This document shows, one piece after another, positions 16,715 through 24,465 of a stretch of DNA of 64,000 nt; position 1 is the first letter of the stretch, and every line of letters begins with the position of its first letter. A program made the position numbers and the translations under genes. The DNA comes from Persephonella hydrogeniphila (lineage in GTDB: Bacteria > Aquificota > Aquificia > Aquificales > Hydrogenothermaceae), in the NCBI RefSeq assembly GCF_900215515.1, contig NZ_OBEI01000007.1:1-64000 (forward strand). Direction: 5' to 3'. The notes under the pieces were generated by a model, which saw nothing but the letters and a program-made list of their open reading frames with translations, was not told the DNA's origin and made no database searches.

Positions 16715-18369
16715 AAATAAAAGATATTTTTATAAACGGTAACCAAGGAGGTTTAGATCATACATCACTCAGTCCTTTACAAAAAATAACACTTAGATTT
16801 GTTGTTATAGGTCTTTTATTTTATGGAGTTGCAGCTATCGAAGGAATGCTTATGAGAGGTCAGGAAATAAAACCTTTACCTTTTATAGATGACAGCCACT
16901 TTTTTGCTATCATGACAGCACACCCTATTGTAGGAATATTCGGTTCAACATATCTCATTGTTTTTGGAGCATTTCTGTTTCTTGTACCCTATCTTATGAA
17001 AAAACCTATATTCAGTATAAAACTCGCAAATTTTACATGGATTATTATGACAATAGGAACTGTTCTAGTCTGGCTTTCCGGATTTATATTCCATTACGCA
17101 CCTCTTTATACTGTTTATTGGCCTTTACCAGTAGATTTCAACCAATTTAGCGTGGCTGGAGCTACGATGTTTGCTGTCGGTCTGGCTTTCATAATGATTG
17201 GAACGCTGGCATTTATAGTTAATATTTATGGAACAGTCTTTTATACACCTAAAGGGCAAAAAAAACAGCCCATAAAACCTCTTCTTATGAGTGCTTTCGG
17301 CATAGATGGATTATTAAACATATTAAATAAAATTAGAGGAAAAGAACCCTATGTAAAAGAGCCTCCTCTTTCTCTTCCTATAGTTGCAATATTTAGAGGT
17401 ACAGTTGATACATTTCTTGATGCTCTGGTTATACTCGGTGCGGGATTATTAATCTTGTTCTACATAGGAAACCATGTATTTCAATGGGGGCTTCATTACC
17501 ATTCAGTAGATGCTCTTTTATACAAAAATATATTCTGGTGGGGGTTAGACCTTATAGCAGATGGTCTGGTTCTTATATACGTTGCAGGGACATGGTATCT
17601 TCTGGCTATGCTCATAACAGGAAGAAATCTTTTTATGCAGAATATAGCAAGGGCTGCTCTTTTACTAGAGCTAATAGTTTCATGGGCTGTGTGGAGTCAT
17701 CATCTTTTATCTGATCAACCCCAGCCTGAAATAATGAAACTTGCATCTGGGGAAATGATTACAGCATTTGAGCTTATAACTCAAGGTCTTGCATTTTTTA
17801 TAACATTAACCACTTTATGGTTGGCAAGGCCTCTAAAAATGACCAATGAACTCAAATTTTTGCTTGGAGGACTCCTTGGATTTGCTCTGGCAGTTCCTGC
17901 AGGTATTATACAAGCAGACATAGGTATGAATAGATTACTGCATAACACCCAGTGGGTTGCAGGTGCTCATTTCCATGTTGCTATACTTGTAGGACTTACT
18001 ATGACACTGTACAGTGCTATCTATATAATGCTTCCCATATTGACAAACAATTCTGTTAAACTTTTCAGCCAGAAACTTGCAAACTGGCATTTTTGGCTCC
18101 ATTTGATCGGAGGTATAGGGATGGGTGCATTTATGGGTATGGCTGGAATAGATGGTATGCTTAGAAGGCATGTTTATATAGAAGGGGAATTCTTAGGTTA
18201 CATGATACTTGCCGGTATATGCGGAGCTATGCTGCTTCTTGCATGGATTATATTTATGTTCAATATAATTGCAACAATCGGAATAAAAGGAATAATAGGT
18301 ATATTTCTCCCTTCAAAATTAGAAAAGGAAATCATTGTTCCAGAAACAGTTACAACTGCAAAAGGTTGA
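16711..18369 (+). CDS. NO-reductase-like heme-copper oxidase subunit I
   Basis: A 552-residue membrane protein with about 12-14 helices. The heme ligands are present: His71 in TAHPIVG (low-spin heme) and His420/His422 in GAHFHVA. Two of the three CuB/FeB histidines remain (His330-His331 in WSHHLLSD). The helix-VI histidine is replaced by Asp280 in FWWGLDLIADG, which aligns better with the NorB pattern WWVVHLWVEG than with oxidase GHPEVY. The NorB Glu position is Asp284, and the oxidase active-site Tyr is absent. NO reduction is therefore more likely than O2 reduction, though the family assignment is inference. It is coupled to subunit II and the next gene. Confidence 0.8.
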   Translation: MKIKDIFINGNQGGLDHTSLSPLQKITLRFVVIGLLFYGVAAIEGMLMRGQEIKPLPFIDDSHFFAIMTAHPIVGIFGSTYLIVFGAFLFLVPYLMKKPIFSIKLANFTWIIMTIGTVLVWLSGFIFHYAPLYTVYWPLPVDFNQFSVAGATMFAVGLAFIMIGTLAFIVNIYGTVFYTPKGQKKQPIKPLLMSAFGIDGLLNILNKIRGKEPYVKEPPLSLPIVAIFRGTVDTFLDALVILGAGLLILFYIGNHVFQWGLHYHSVDALLYKNIFWWGLDLIADGLVLIYVAGTWYLLAMLITGRNLFMQNIARAALLLELIVSWAVWSHHLLSDQPQPEIMKLASGEMITAFELITQGLAFFITLTTLWLARPLKMTNELKFLLGGLLGFALAVPAGIIQADIGMNRLLHNTQWVAGAHFHVAILVGLTMTLYSAIYIMLPILTNNSVKLFSQKLANWHFWLHLIGGIGMGAFMGMAGIDGMLRRHVYIEGEFLGYMILAGICGAMLLLAWIIFMFNIIATIGIKGIIGIFLPSKLEKEIIVPETVTTAKG

Positions 18370-18372
18370 AAG

Positions 18373-18966
18373 ATGTTAAATCTGGAAAAAGTAGCAAGGC
18401 AGATTAAAGAAGAAGGACTTTACACGTTTATCTATAACGAGATGAAAGAAATAGCAGGCAAAGGAGAGCTTTCTGAAAAGGAAGTTCTCCATCTTTTAAA
18501 AGAAGAACCGAAATTTCTGCAGGATTATAAAACACTCAATACCCAAAGTGAGATAAGTAATATACAGATTGCTCAGCAAGAGATCTTTGATACAGATTCG
18601 GCAGAATGTAAAGAACTTAAGGAAACGATTAACAGAAATAGAAAAGAATTGATAAAATTAGAACCTTACGAAAGCAAACCTGATAGTATGCTTTATGCAG
18701 TATGGATAGGTTCTGCTACTATCTTTTTGATATTTGTTATACACAATCTGATAGTCCTGTACACATTCTGGTATGAGAACTATCCTTTATTAGTATATAC
18801 ATCGTATATGGTCGTGTGTGTCCTCGGATATGTATACTACAGAAAAAGGATAAAAGATCATATCAGGAAATATCTATTATTTAAACAGATAGAAAAAGAG
18901 ACTAAAGAATTGATAAAAAAAGGCATTGAAGAAGGGTATCTCAGCAGGAGTAAAATTTACGAATAA
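18373..18966 (+). CDS. Two-helix membrane protein of unknown function, third gene of the oxidase unit
   Basis: This 197-residue protein starts 3 bases after the subunit I stop and is surely cotranscribed. It has a charged, helical N-terminal part (about 1-105), two transmembrane helices (about 112-132 and 142-160) and a basic helical tail. No heme-, metal- or cofactor-binding motif is visible and I do not recognise the family. It may be an assembly factor or an accessory subunit of the NO-reductase-like complex. Confidence 0.7.
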   Translation: MLNLEKVARQIKEEGLYTFIYNEMKEIAGKGELSEKEVLHLLKEEPKFLQDYKTLNTQSEISNIQIAQQEIFDTDSAECKELKETINRNRKELIKLEPYESKPDSMLYAVWIGSATIFLIFVIHNLIVLYTFWYENYPLLVYTSYMVVCVLGYVYYRKRIKDHIRKYLLFKQIEKETKELIKKGIEEGYLSRSKIYE

Positions 18967-18967
18967 T

Positions 18968-19090
18968 TTACTCATCTCCTCTATTCTCCTGCTCCTTTCT
19001 TTTTTTTAGTGCAGGTCTAAGTCTCATATAAATAAGGAAAACCATAGTACCTACGTATATTAAAAACATCAAAACTATAAGCCATTTCAT
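18968..19090 (-). CDS. 40-residue membrane microprotein
   Basis: A short gene with good signals. Read on the - strand, AAAGGAG lies about 6 bases before ATG, and 40 codons encode one transmembrane helix (about residues 3-22), a basic stretch RLRPALKKRKEQ and an acidic end. This is the usual topology of CcoQ- or CydX-like small subunits, but it faces the oxidase unit on the opposite strand, with one base between the two stops. Its promoter would lie in the 60-bp gap shared with the divergent symporter gene (TATAAT-like sequence on the - strand). Confidence 0.65.
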   Translation of the reverse strand: MKWLIVLMFLIYVGTMVFLIYMRLRPALKKRKEQENRGDE

Positions 19091-19150
19091 ATAAATCTCC
19101 TTTTATTCCCAATTATAATATTTAAAACAATTATACAGCAGGAGATATCT

Positions 19151-20356
19151 GTGAAAAGATTTTTGACAGTAGAAAATCTAACAGTAATTGGTATAGTACT
19201 CGGGATAGCTTCAGGAGTATTAATACCTGAAATTATGCTAAAGCTAAAATTTCTTGGGGATATATTTTTAAACCTACTGAAAATGATAGTCATACCTCTT
19301 ATATTTGTTTCAATCTTTATGAGTATCGCATCTTTAGCATCAATAAATGATTTGAAAGATATGGGAATTAAAGCCATTGCTTATTACTTTCTGACTACAG
19401 CCCTTGCTGTTATTACAGGGATAGTTATAACGAATATTATACATTTTGATGTTTCTGGGTTAGAAAGACATGGGGAAGTTATAAAAGTAAACGAGTTTAC
19501 ATGGGAGGCATTTTTAAATAATCTCATACCATCAAATATATTTCAGAGTTTTTCTGAGGGAAAAGCCATCCATGTGATACTGTTTTCTATTTTGTTTGGT
19601 ATTGCTGTTGTAAGCCTTGTAAAACATAAAAAGGAAAATGTAGTAGGATTTTTTGACGGTGTAAATGATGCACTTATGAAAATAGCAAAATGGATAATAG
19701 CACTTTCTCCTGTAGGAGTATTTTCCCTTATAGGTTATGTTGTTGCTGATAAAGGAATTGGCGTTATCATTTCACTGTGGCAGTACGTTTTAGTTGTCAT
19801 TCTGGGAATTCTAATACATGCTGTAGTGAATTTAGGTTTTATAGCATACATAGTAGGAAGGTTTAACCCCTTCAAATATTTTAAACAGGTCAGAGAGGCA
19901 ATTCTTGTTGCCTTTTCGACATGCTCTTCTTCTGCAACATTACCTGTATCTTTAGAAGTTTCTACAGAAAAAGCCAAAGTAGATAAAAAGGTTGCTGGAT
20001 TTGTCCTTCCACTTGGAGCGACTGTAAATATGGATGGAACAGCTCTTTACGAAGCAGTTGCTGCTATTTTTATAGCTTCTGTATTCGGAATAGAGCTTTC
20101 TATATTCCAGCAAATAATCATATTTATTACAGCCACTTTGGCTGCTGTTGGTGCAGCAAGCATACCTTCTGCAGGTCTTGTTACAATGACACTTGTTTTT
20201 TCTGCTGTAGGTCTTCCTCTTGAAGGGATAGCTATTATAATAGCTGTTGATAGATTTTTAGATATGTTCAGAACAGCTACAAACGTATGGGGGGATTTGA
20301 TAGGAGCAAAGATTATATCCAGACTAATGGAAAAAGATGAACATAGAAAAAATTAA
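19151..20356 (+). CDS. Dicarboxylate/amino-acid:cation symporter (DAACS family)
   Basis: A 401-residue transporter of the GltP/DctA family with about eight helices and two re-entrant loops. Signature stretches are the serine-rich FSTCSSSATLPVSLE (near 256-270), the cation-site NMDGTALYEA (near 294-303) and IPSAGLVTMT. Substrates in the family are glutamate, aspartate or C4-dicarboxylates coupled to Na+ or H+; the choice cannot be made by eye. The start is GTG, supported by AGGAGA 7 bases upstream. The 3' end overlaps the next gene by 20 bp. Confidence 0.9.
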   Translation: MKRFLTVENLTVIGIVLGIASGVLIPEIMLKLKFLGDIFLNLLKMIVIPLIFVSIFMSIASLASINDLKDMGIKAIAYYFLTTALAVITGIVITNIIHFDVSGLERHGEVIKVNEFTWEAFLNNLIPSNIFQSFSEGKAIHVILFSILFGIAVVSLVKHKKENVVGFFDGVNDALMKIAKWIIALSPVGVFSLIGYVVADKGIGVIISLWQYVLVVILGILIHAVVNLGFIAYIVGRFNPFKYFKQVREAILVAFSTCSSSATLPVSLEVSTEKAKVDKKVAGFVLPLGATVNMDGTALYEAVAAIFIASVFGIELSIFQQIIIFITATLAAVGAASIPSAGLVTMTLVFSAVGLPLEGIAIIIAVDRFLDMFRTATNVWGDLIGAKIISRLMEKDEHRKN

Positions 20357-20648
20357 GAAAAATTTGGTAATAGGAGAAGTGGAAAGAGCCGTTCAGGAGA
20401 TTTCACAGGAACTTGAATTAATGAACAGTTCATATAGAAAAACTTTTTTGAACTATTACAGTTTTTTCGGGAATATCCATATATCTATGAGACCAGAAAG
20501 TTATATCGACAAAGCAACAATTATAAGATCTGCCCTCACAGTTGTACTGAAAAAAGCACATAAAGCTAAAGATATAAAAAATGCAAAGCTGCTTCTTGAG
20601 CTTATACAGCTTATTAAAGATTTTGAGGTGGAAGATGATTTACCTTGA
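20337..20648 (+). CDS. Small helical protein of unknown function
   Basis: A 103-residue, all-helical, soluble protein that begins inside the symporter gene and ends 14 bp inside the cysteine desulfurase gene. No cysteine, metal site or known motif is visible. Tight overlap on both sides suggests translational coupling, so it is probably expressed. Whether its role relates to sulfur transfer or transport is unknown. Confidence 0.6.
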   Translation: MNIEKIKKNLVIGEVERAVQEISQELELMNSSYRKTFLNYYSFFGNIHISMRPESYIDKATIIRSALTVVLKKAHKAKDIKNAKLLLELIQLIKDFEVEDDLP

Positions 20649-21768
20649 CAATGCATCGACAACAAAGATTTTTCCTGAAATATTGGGAAAAATAGAAAAA
20701 TGGTCTGAAGAGTTTTATGCAAACCCAAATTCCGTCCATCCAGAAGGTCAAAAATGTAGAAGGGAGATAGAAAAAGCAAGGGATTTTTTGTGTAAAATAA
20801 CAGGGTGTAAAAGAGAAGATATCATATTTACTTCCTGCGCAACAGAAAGTAACAATACAATAATAAAAGGTCTTGCTGAAAAATACCCAGAAAAAAATGA
20901 GATCGTACTATCTCCAATAGAACATAAATCAGTACTGAATCCTGTAAAGTATCTGATCAGAAAAGGTTTTAAAGTAAAATTCCTAAAAATAGATAAAAAC
21001 GGTATTGTAGATACAGATGACCTAAGAAAAAAAATCAGTAAAAGCACTCTTTTTGTTGGTGTCATACATGTAAACAACGAGACAGGAGTTATTCAGGATG
21101 TAAAAGAGATAGGGAAGGTGTGCAGGGAAATGGAAGTATTTTTCTTTTCAGATACTGTTCAGAGTTTTGGAAAGGTAGATATTCCCTTTGAGCTTATCGA
21201 TTTTTTCTCTATTTCAGGACATAAGATAAACGCTCCAAAAGGAGTGGGAATAATGAAAAAATCCTCAGATTTAGTACCTCTTTTACACGGAGGAGGACAG
21301 GAATTTGGTATAAGATCAGGAACAGAAAATACAGCAGGTATACTGGCACTGAAAGAAGCTAGTGAAATATGGTTAAACCGAAAGGATATTTTCATAAAGA
21401 AAACTATAGGACTTGAAAAACTTCTGATTAATAAACTTAAGGAAAATATACCTGAAGTAAAAATAGTGTCCGAAAACAAAAAGGTACCTTACATAACAAC
21501 CGTTATATTTCCTGAGGTAAAGGGACACGACATGGTAATAGCCCTTGGAAGAGAAGGGATAGCTGTGTCTTCTGGATCCGCATGCTCATCAGGAAGCCCA
21601 CTCCCCTCCCATGTTCTTACTGGATATGGATATTCCGAAGAAGAAGCCCTCTCAGGAGTAAGGTTTTCTTTTGGGTGGGATACTACCGAGGAAGATATAA
21701 GTATAGCTGTTGAGAAAAGTACAGATATTTATAAAAAACTGAAAAGGTTTACCGGTTTTTCTTTATAA
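20635..21768 (+). CDS. Cysteine desulfurase (NifS/IscS-like)
   Basis: A 377-residue PLP enzyme that takes sulfur from cysteine for Fe-S clusters or thio-cofactors. It begins MIYLDNASTT, a standard family start. The PLP lysine lies in SISGHKINAPKGVG (near 195-208), and the active-site Cys is in SSGSACSSGSPLPSHVL (near 318). I chose the ATG at 20635 with GAGGTGG upstream; the longer frame from 20581 adds a non-homologous leader. No iscU or iscR is adjacent, so the acceptor is unknown. The 3' end overlaps flgM, which is convergent, by 20 bp. Confidence 0.92.
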   Translation: MIYLDNASTTKIFPEILGKIEKWSEEFYANPNSVHPEGQKCRREIEKARDFLCKITGCKREDIIFTSCATESNNTIIKGLAEKYPEKNEIVLSPIEHKSVLNPVKYLIRKGFKVKFLKIDKNGIVDTDDLRKKISKSTLFVGVIHVNNETGVIQDVKEIGKVCREMEVFFFSDTVQSFGKVDIPFELIDFFSISGHKINAPKGVGIMKKSSDLVPLLHGGGQEFGIRSGTENTAGILALKEASEIWLNRKDIFIKKTIGLEKLLINKLKENIPEVKIVSENKKVPYITTVIFPEVKGHDMVIALGREGIAVSSGSACSSGSPLPSHVLTGYGYSEEEALSGVRFSFGWDTTEEDISIAVEKSTDIYKKLKRFTGFSL

Positions 21769-21964
21769 ACTCAAGTATTTTTTCGGCAACTTTTTCTGGA
21801 GGAATCTCATACTCCCCTTTTTCTATTAACTCTTTTAACTGTCTGATCTTTTCTCTTCGCAACTCCTTTTCCTCCGCAAGATATTGTTCCAACTTTTCTA
21901 TATCTTCCTCACTGAGTCCTTTTAACTTTTCTTCTAAAATTTTTTTCAGCTTTTTTTCATCCAC
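21749..21964 (-). CDS. flgM: Anti-sigma-28 factor FlgM
   Basis: A 71-residue, very charged helical protein. The C-terminal half KIRQLKELIEKGEYEIPPEKVAEKILEFI follows the FlgM sigma-28-binding pattern (I..L...I..G.Y.....VA..ll.fi). It holds FliA inactive until the flagellar hook is finished and FlgM is exported. No other flagellar gene is in this window, which is usual for the scattered motility genes of Aquificota. A sigma-28-like promoter precedes it, which would give the known feedback loop. Confidence 0.82.
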   Translation of the reverse strand: MDEKKLKKILEEKLKGLSEEDIEKLEQYLAEEKELRREKIRQLKELIEKGEYEIPPEKVAEKILEFIKKNR

Positions 21965-21988
21965 TTTTACCTTCCCCGGTTAATTAAA

Positions 21989-22016
21989 TTTTCGGTATAA
22001 TCATTTAATAACTTTA
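21989..22016 (-). promoter_or_regulatory. Candidate sigma-28 promoter of flgM
   Basis: On the - strand TAAAGTTA (22016-22009) and ACCGAAAA (21996-21989) lie 12 bases apart. They compare with TAAAGTTT-N11-GCCGATAA (7/8 and 6/8 matches; spacing one base too long). The flgM start is 25 bases downstream. The + strand carries a TATAAT at 21996-22001 that may belong to tsaB. Confidence 0.4.
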
Positions 22017-22041
22017 AAAAAATTAATAAGATGGTAATATA

Positions 22042-22656
22042 ATGATTTTATCAATAGATACATTCTCTGAAAATTTAGGAATATCTCTGATTGACGGACA
22101 TAAACTTGTAGCAAAAAACGTTTATCACAAAGTAAAACCATTTTCTGAGCTTCTCCTTGAAAAGATTGACAGTATGTTTAATCAGTTTGGTTATGATCCT
22201 TCCGTATTATATGCAGTATGTGTAAACAAAGGTCCTGGAAGTTATACAGGTTTGAGGGTAGGAGTCACTGTTGCAAAAACTTTATCATATTCCCTTAATA
22301 TACCAATATACAGCTTCAGTTCACTTGAGGCTATGGCATTTAAATACAGACACTGTAAAAAAAGAGTTGTCACAGCTATAAATGCTGGAAAGGGTGAGTG
22401 TTATATCTCTGAGTTTGAGACAGGAATTTCTGAGATAAAACCTATTTCAGATATAAAACTGGTAAAAATTTCACAATTCAAAGAAAATACATATAATAAG
22501 GAAACTCTTATAATAGTAAAAAATATAGATATCTCAGGGGATAATGTTATAAGCCTTGTTGACGAACTGTCCACTGAGGGAGCATTTTATGCTCTGAAGG
22601 AAAATAAAAGAGAGGATCTTTTCAGATTAGAACCTGTCTACATCAGACCTCTTTAA
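22042..22656 (+). CDS. tsaB: tRNA t6A synthesis protein TsaB
   Basis: A 204-residue ASKHA-fold partner of TsaD in threonylcarbamoyl-adenosine (t6A37) formation. It begins MILSIDTFSENLGISLI, the family's DTS-like opening, and has the GPGSYTGLRVGVTVAKTL motif (residues 64-81). It lacks the TsaD metal site, as expected for TsaB. Its stop interlocks with the convergent membrane-protein gene over TTAA. Confidence 0.9.
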   Translation: MILSIDTFSENLGISLIDGHKLVAKNVYHKVKPFSELLLEKIDSMFNQFGYDPSVLYAVCVNKGPGSYTGLRVGVTVAKTLSYSLNIPIYSFSSLEAMAFKYRHCKKRVVTAINAGKGECYISEFETGISEIKPISDIKLVKISQFKENTYNKETLIIVKNIDISGDNVISLVDELSTEGAFYALKENKREDLFRLEPVYIRPL

Positions 22657-22973
22657 TGCTTCAGTAGTATTTTCGTTGATAGTCTTAACATGAATGGAAA
22701 TGTTATACTTCCAAATATAATTCCAACTGTTAAGAACTTAACCGCCAGATCTTTATGCTCAAACAAAAAGGAATTATAAACTATAAATTTTCCTGTATAT
22801 ATAAGACCTAACAGAAAAACCATCAATGAAACAACTCCCATCAAGATATAAAAAATTCTCGTCTGAATATTAAAAGTCCTCGTCTTGAAATCTATAAGAT
22901 ATAGAACTCCTAAAGAAAATATAAAAGCCTCTGTTAATGAAAATCCCAGCCCTATACTTGCTATCTCAATCAT
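22653..22973 (-). CDS. Three-helix membrane protein of unknown function
   Basis: A 106-residue protein with three predicted membrane helices (about 8-28, 39-63, 76-98) and few charged residues outside the loops. No motif is recognised. It starts 8 bp inside the end of ppx and is the last gene of the thrC-to-ppx operon, so it is probably expressed at a low, coupled level. Confidence 0.6.
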   Translation of the reverse strand: MIEIASIGLGFSLTEAFIFSLGVLYLIDFKTRTFNIQTRIFYILMGVVSLMVFLLGLIYTGKFIVYNSFLFEHKDLAVKFLTVGIIFGSITFPFMLRLSTKILLKH

Positions 22974-23919
22974 TAAATCTCTCCATAACTCTCTTTATAA
23001 CTGCACCGTGCCTTAATCCCCAGTCACTAACAGTTATACTATCTTTACCGAAAAAATCAAGAGCAGTATCAAATATAACGATACCTGATATAATCACTTC
23101 AGCTCTTTTGTCTTCTATTACAGGAATCGCTTTCCTATCTTCAATTCTCATTGAAGATAATTTTTCCAGCCATTTTTTTATAGAATCTCTTTTTAAAACT
23201 TTACCGTGAACTTTAGATGAAACATAAGGAAATATATGATTTTCAAGGGCAACAAGAGTTGTTATAGTTCCTCCAAGTCCTATAAACTGGTGAGCTTTAC
23301 CAAAATCCTTTATCTTGCTTAATTTTTCTACTATAAACTCCCTCATATGCTCAAGTTCTTCTTTTTTTGGAGGATCAGACTTAATAAATCTTTCGGTCAA
23401 CGAAACTATACCAAAAGGAAATGATACAGACGCTTTCAAACTGTATTTAGAATTTTTTTCACCGTAAACAAACTCTGTACTACCACCACCCTGATCTATA
23501 ACAACAAAATCTTTTTCAGGTTTTACACCATAAGCTGTTGCAAGGAAAGAAAGATATGCTTCTTCTTCTCCTGTTATCAACTTTACGTCAATTCCAAGCT
23601 GTTTTACCTTTTCTAAAAGCTCAGTTCCGTTTTTTGCTTCTCTGCACGCCTGAGTTGCATATCCTATAATCTCTTCAACACCATACTCTTTTGCAATAAG
23701 AACATACTCTTTTAATGTAGATAAAACCTCATTTATAGCTTCTTCTTGAAGATATCCTGTCTCCTTTAGTTTTCTACCTAAGGCTGTTATACGTCCTACA
23801 GAAAAAACATCCTCAATACTGTTAAGGGTCTCTTCAAGGGTAGGTTTAATATGCACTGCCGATATTAAAAGCCTCGTTGAGTAGGTTCCGATGTCAACAA
23901 CAGCTATTCTGTAGTTCAA
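22966..23919 (-). CDS. Ppx/GppA-family phosphatase
   Basis: A 317-residue ASKHA-fold enzyme that hydrolyses polyphosphate and/or pppGpp. Motifs are VVDIGTYSTRLLI at the N-terminus (phosphate 1), ITGEEEAYLSF near 135, the catalytic-type VVIDQGGGSTEFVYG near 158 and IGLGGTITTL near 230. It is the short form without the C-terminal HD domain. The start is a TTG with a GGAG/GGGGG stretch just before it. It follows the NIL gene by 4 bases, linking stringent-response or polyphosphate turnover to the thrC operon. Confidence 0.88.
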   Translation of the reverse strand: MNYRIAVVDIGTYSTRLLISAVHIKPTLEETLNSIEDVFSVGRITALGRKLKETGYLQEEAINEVLSTLKEYVLIAKEYGVEEIIGYATQACREAKNGTELLEKVKQLGIDVKLITGEEEAYLSFLATAYGVKPEKDFVVIDQGGGSTEFVYGEKNSKYSLKASVSFPFGIVSLTERFIKSDPPKKEELEHMREFIVEKLSKIKDFGKAHQFIGLGGTITTLVALENHIFPYVSSKVHGKVLKRDSIKKWLEKLSSMRIEDRKAIPVIEDKRAEVIISGIVIFDTALDFFGKDSITVSDWGLRHGAVIKRVMERFND

Positions 23920-23923
23920 CCCC

Positions 23924-24166
23924 CTACTCCATAAATACCTGACCTTCTAAAGGGGATACCTCTATTCCCTGAGATTCCATAAATTTTATTGCCTCTTCTA
24001 TCTGTTTTTCATCCCCTGTAAGCTCAAGCTCAAGCCAACCTATATTTTCAGTAACATTTGCCTTCCTTATATTGATTTCTACATCAAAATTTTTACATAC
24101 CTTACTGAGAATAGGTTCTTTTATCTTGTCTTCAGGATATATAAGCTTAAGCTTAATAGACTCCAT
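23924..24166 (-). CDS. NIL-domain protein
   Basis: An 80-residue ferredoxin-like fold of the NIL type (named after the conserved N-I-L; here ENIGWLELELTG near 40-51). NIL domains occur at the C-terminus of methionine importers and, as small stand-alone proteins, near sulfur-amino-acid genes. It starts one base after the MoaD-like stop. No cysteine-rich ferredoxin module is fused to it. Confidence 0.82.
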   Translation of the reverse strand: MESIKLKLIYPEDKIKEPILSKVCKNFDVEINIRKANVTENIGWLELELTGDEKQIEEAIKFMESQGIEVSPLEGQVFME

Positions 24167-24167
24167 C

Positions 24168-24452
24168 TTATCCCTCCAGTCCCCCTGCTATAGCCGGAAT
24201 AATAGCAACAATATCCCCATCTTTAAGTTCGGTATCTTTCCCTTTCAGAAATCTTATATCTTCATCATTAACAAAGAAATTAACAAATTTTCTTATCTCT
24301 CCACTTTCTTCAACAAGTCTTTCTTTTATTCCGGGAAATTCTTTTTCTAAAGCTTCTATCAGCTCTGCTATCGTCTTTGCCTCAACCTGAACCTCACCCT
24401 GACCCTGTGTAACTCTCCTTAAAGCTGTTGGTATTCTAACTGTTACTGCCAT
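24168..24452 (-). CDS. MoaD/ThiS-like sulfur carrier with residues after the GG
   Basis: A 94-residue beta-grasp ubiquitin-like protein with the typical FVNFFVNDEDIRFL and LKDGDIVAIIPAIAGG end. Three residues (LEG) follow the di-glycine, so activation by an E1-like enzyme would need prior trimming, as for CysO/QbsE/HcyS-type carriers handled by JAMM proteases. No protease or E1-like gene is in the window. It sits between thrC and the NIL gene. A separate MoaD ending exactly in GG is encoded at 48969-49214, so this one is unlikely to serve molybdopterin. Confidence 0.85.
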   Translation of the reverse strand: MAVTVRIPTALRRVTQGQGEVQVEAKTIAELIEALEKEFPGIKERLVEESGEIRKFVNFFVNDEDIRFLKGKDTELKDGDIVAIIPAIAGGLEG

Positions 24453-24465
24453 AATTTCCTCCTTA

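Noticed and set aside
20581-20634. N-terminal extension of the cysteine desulfurase
   Set aside because: Family members start at MIYLDNASTT; GAGGTGG precedes that ATG, and the extension overlaps the preceding gene in another frame.
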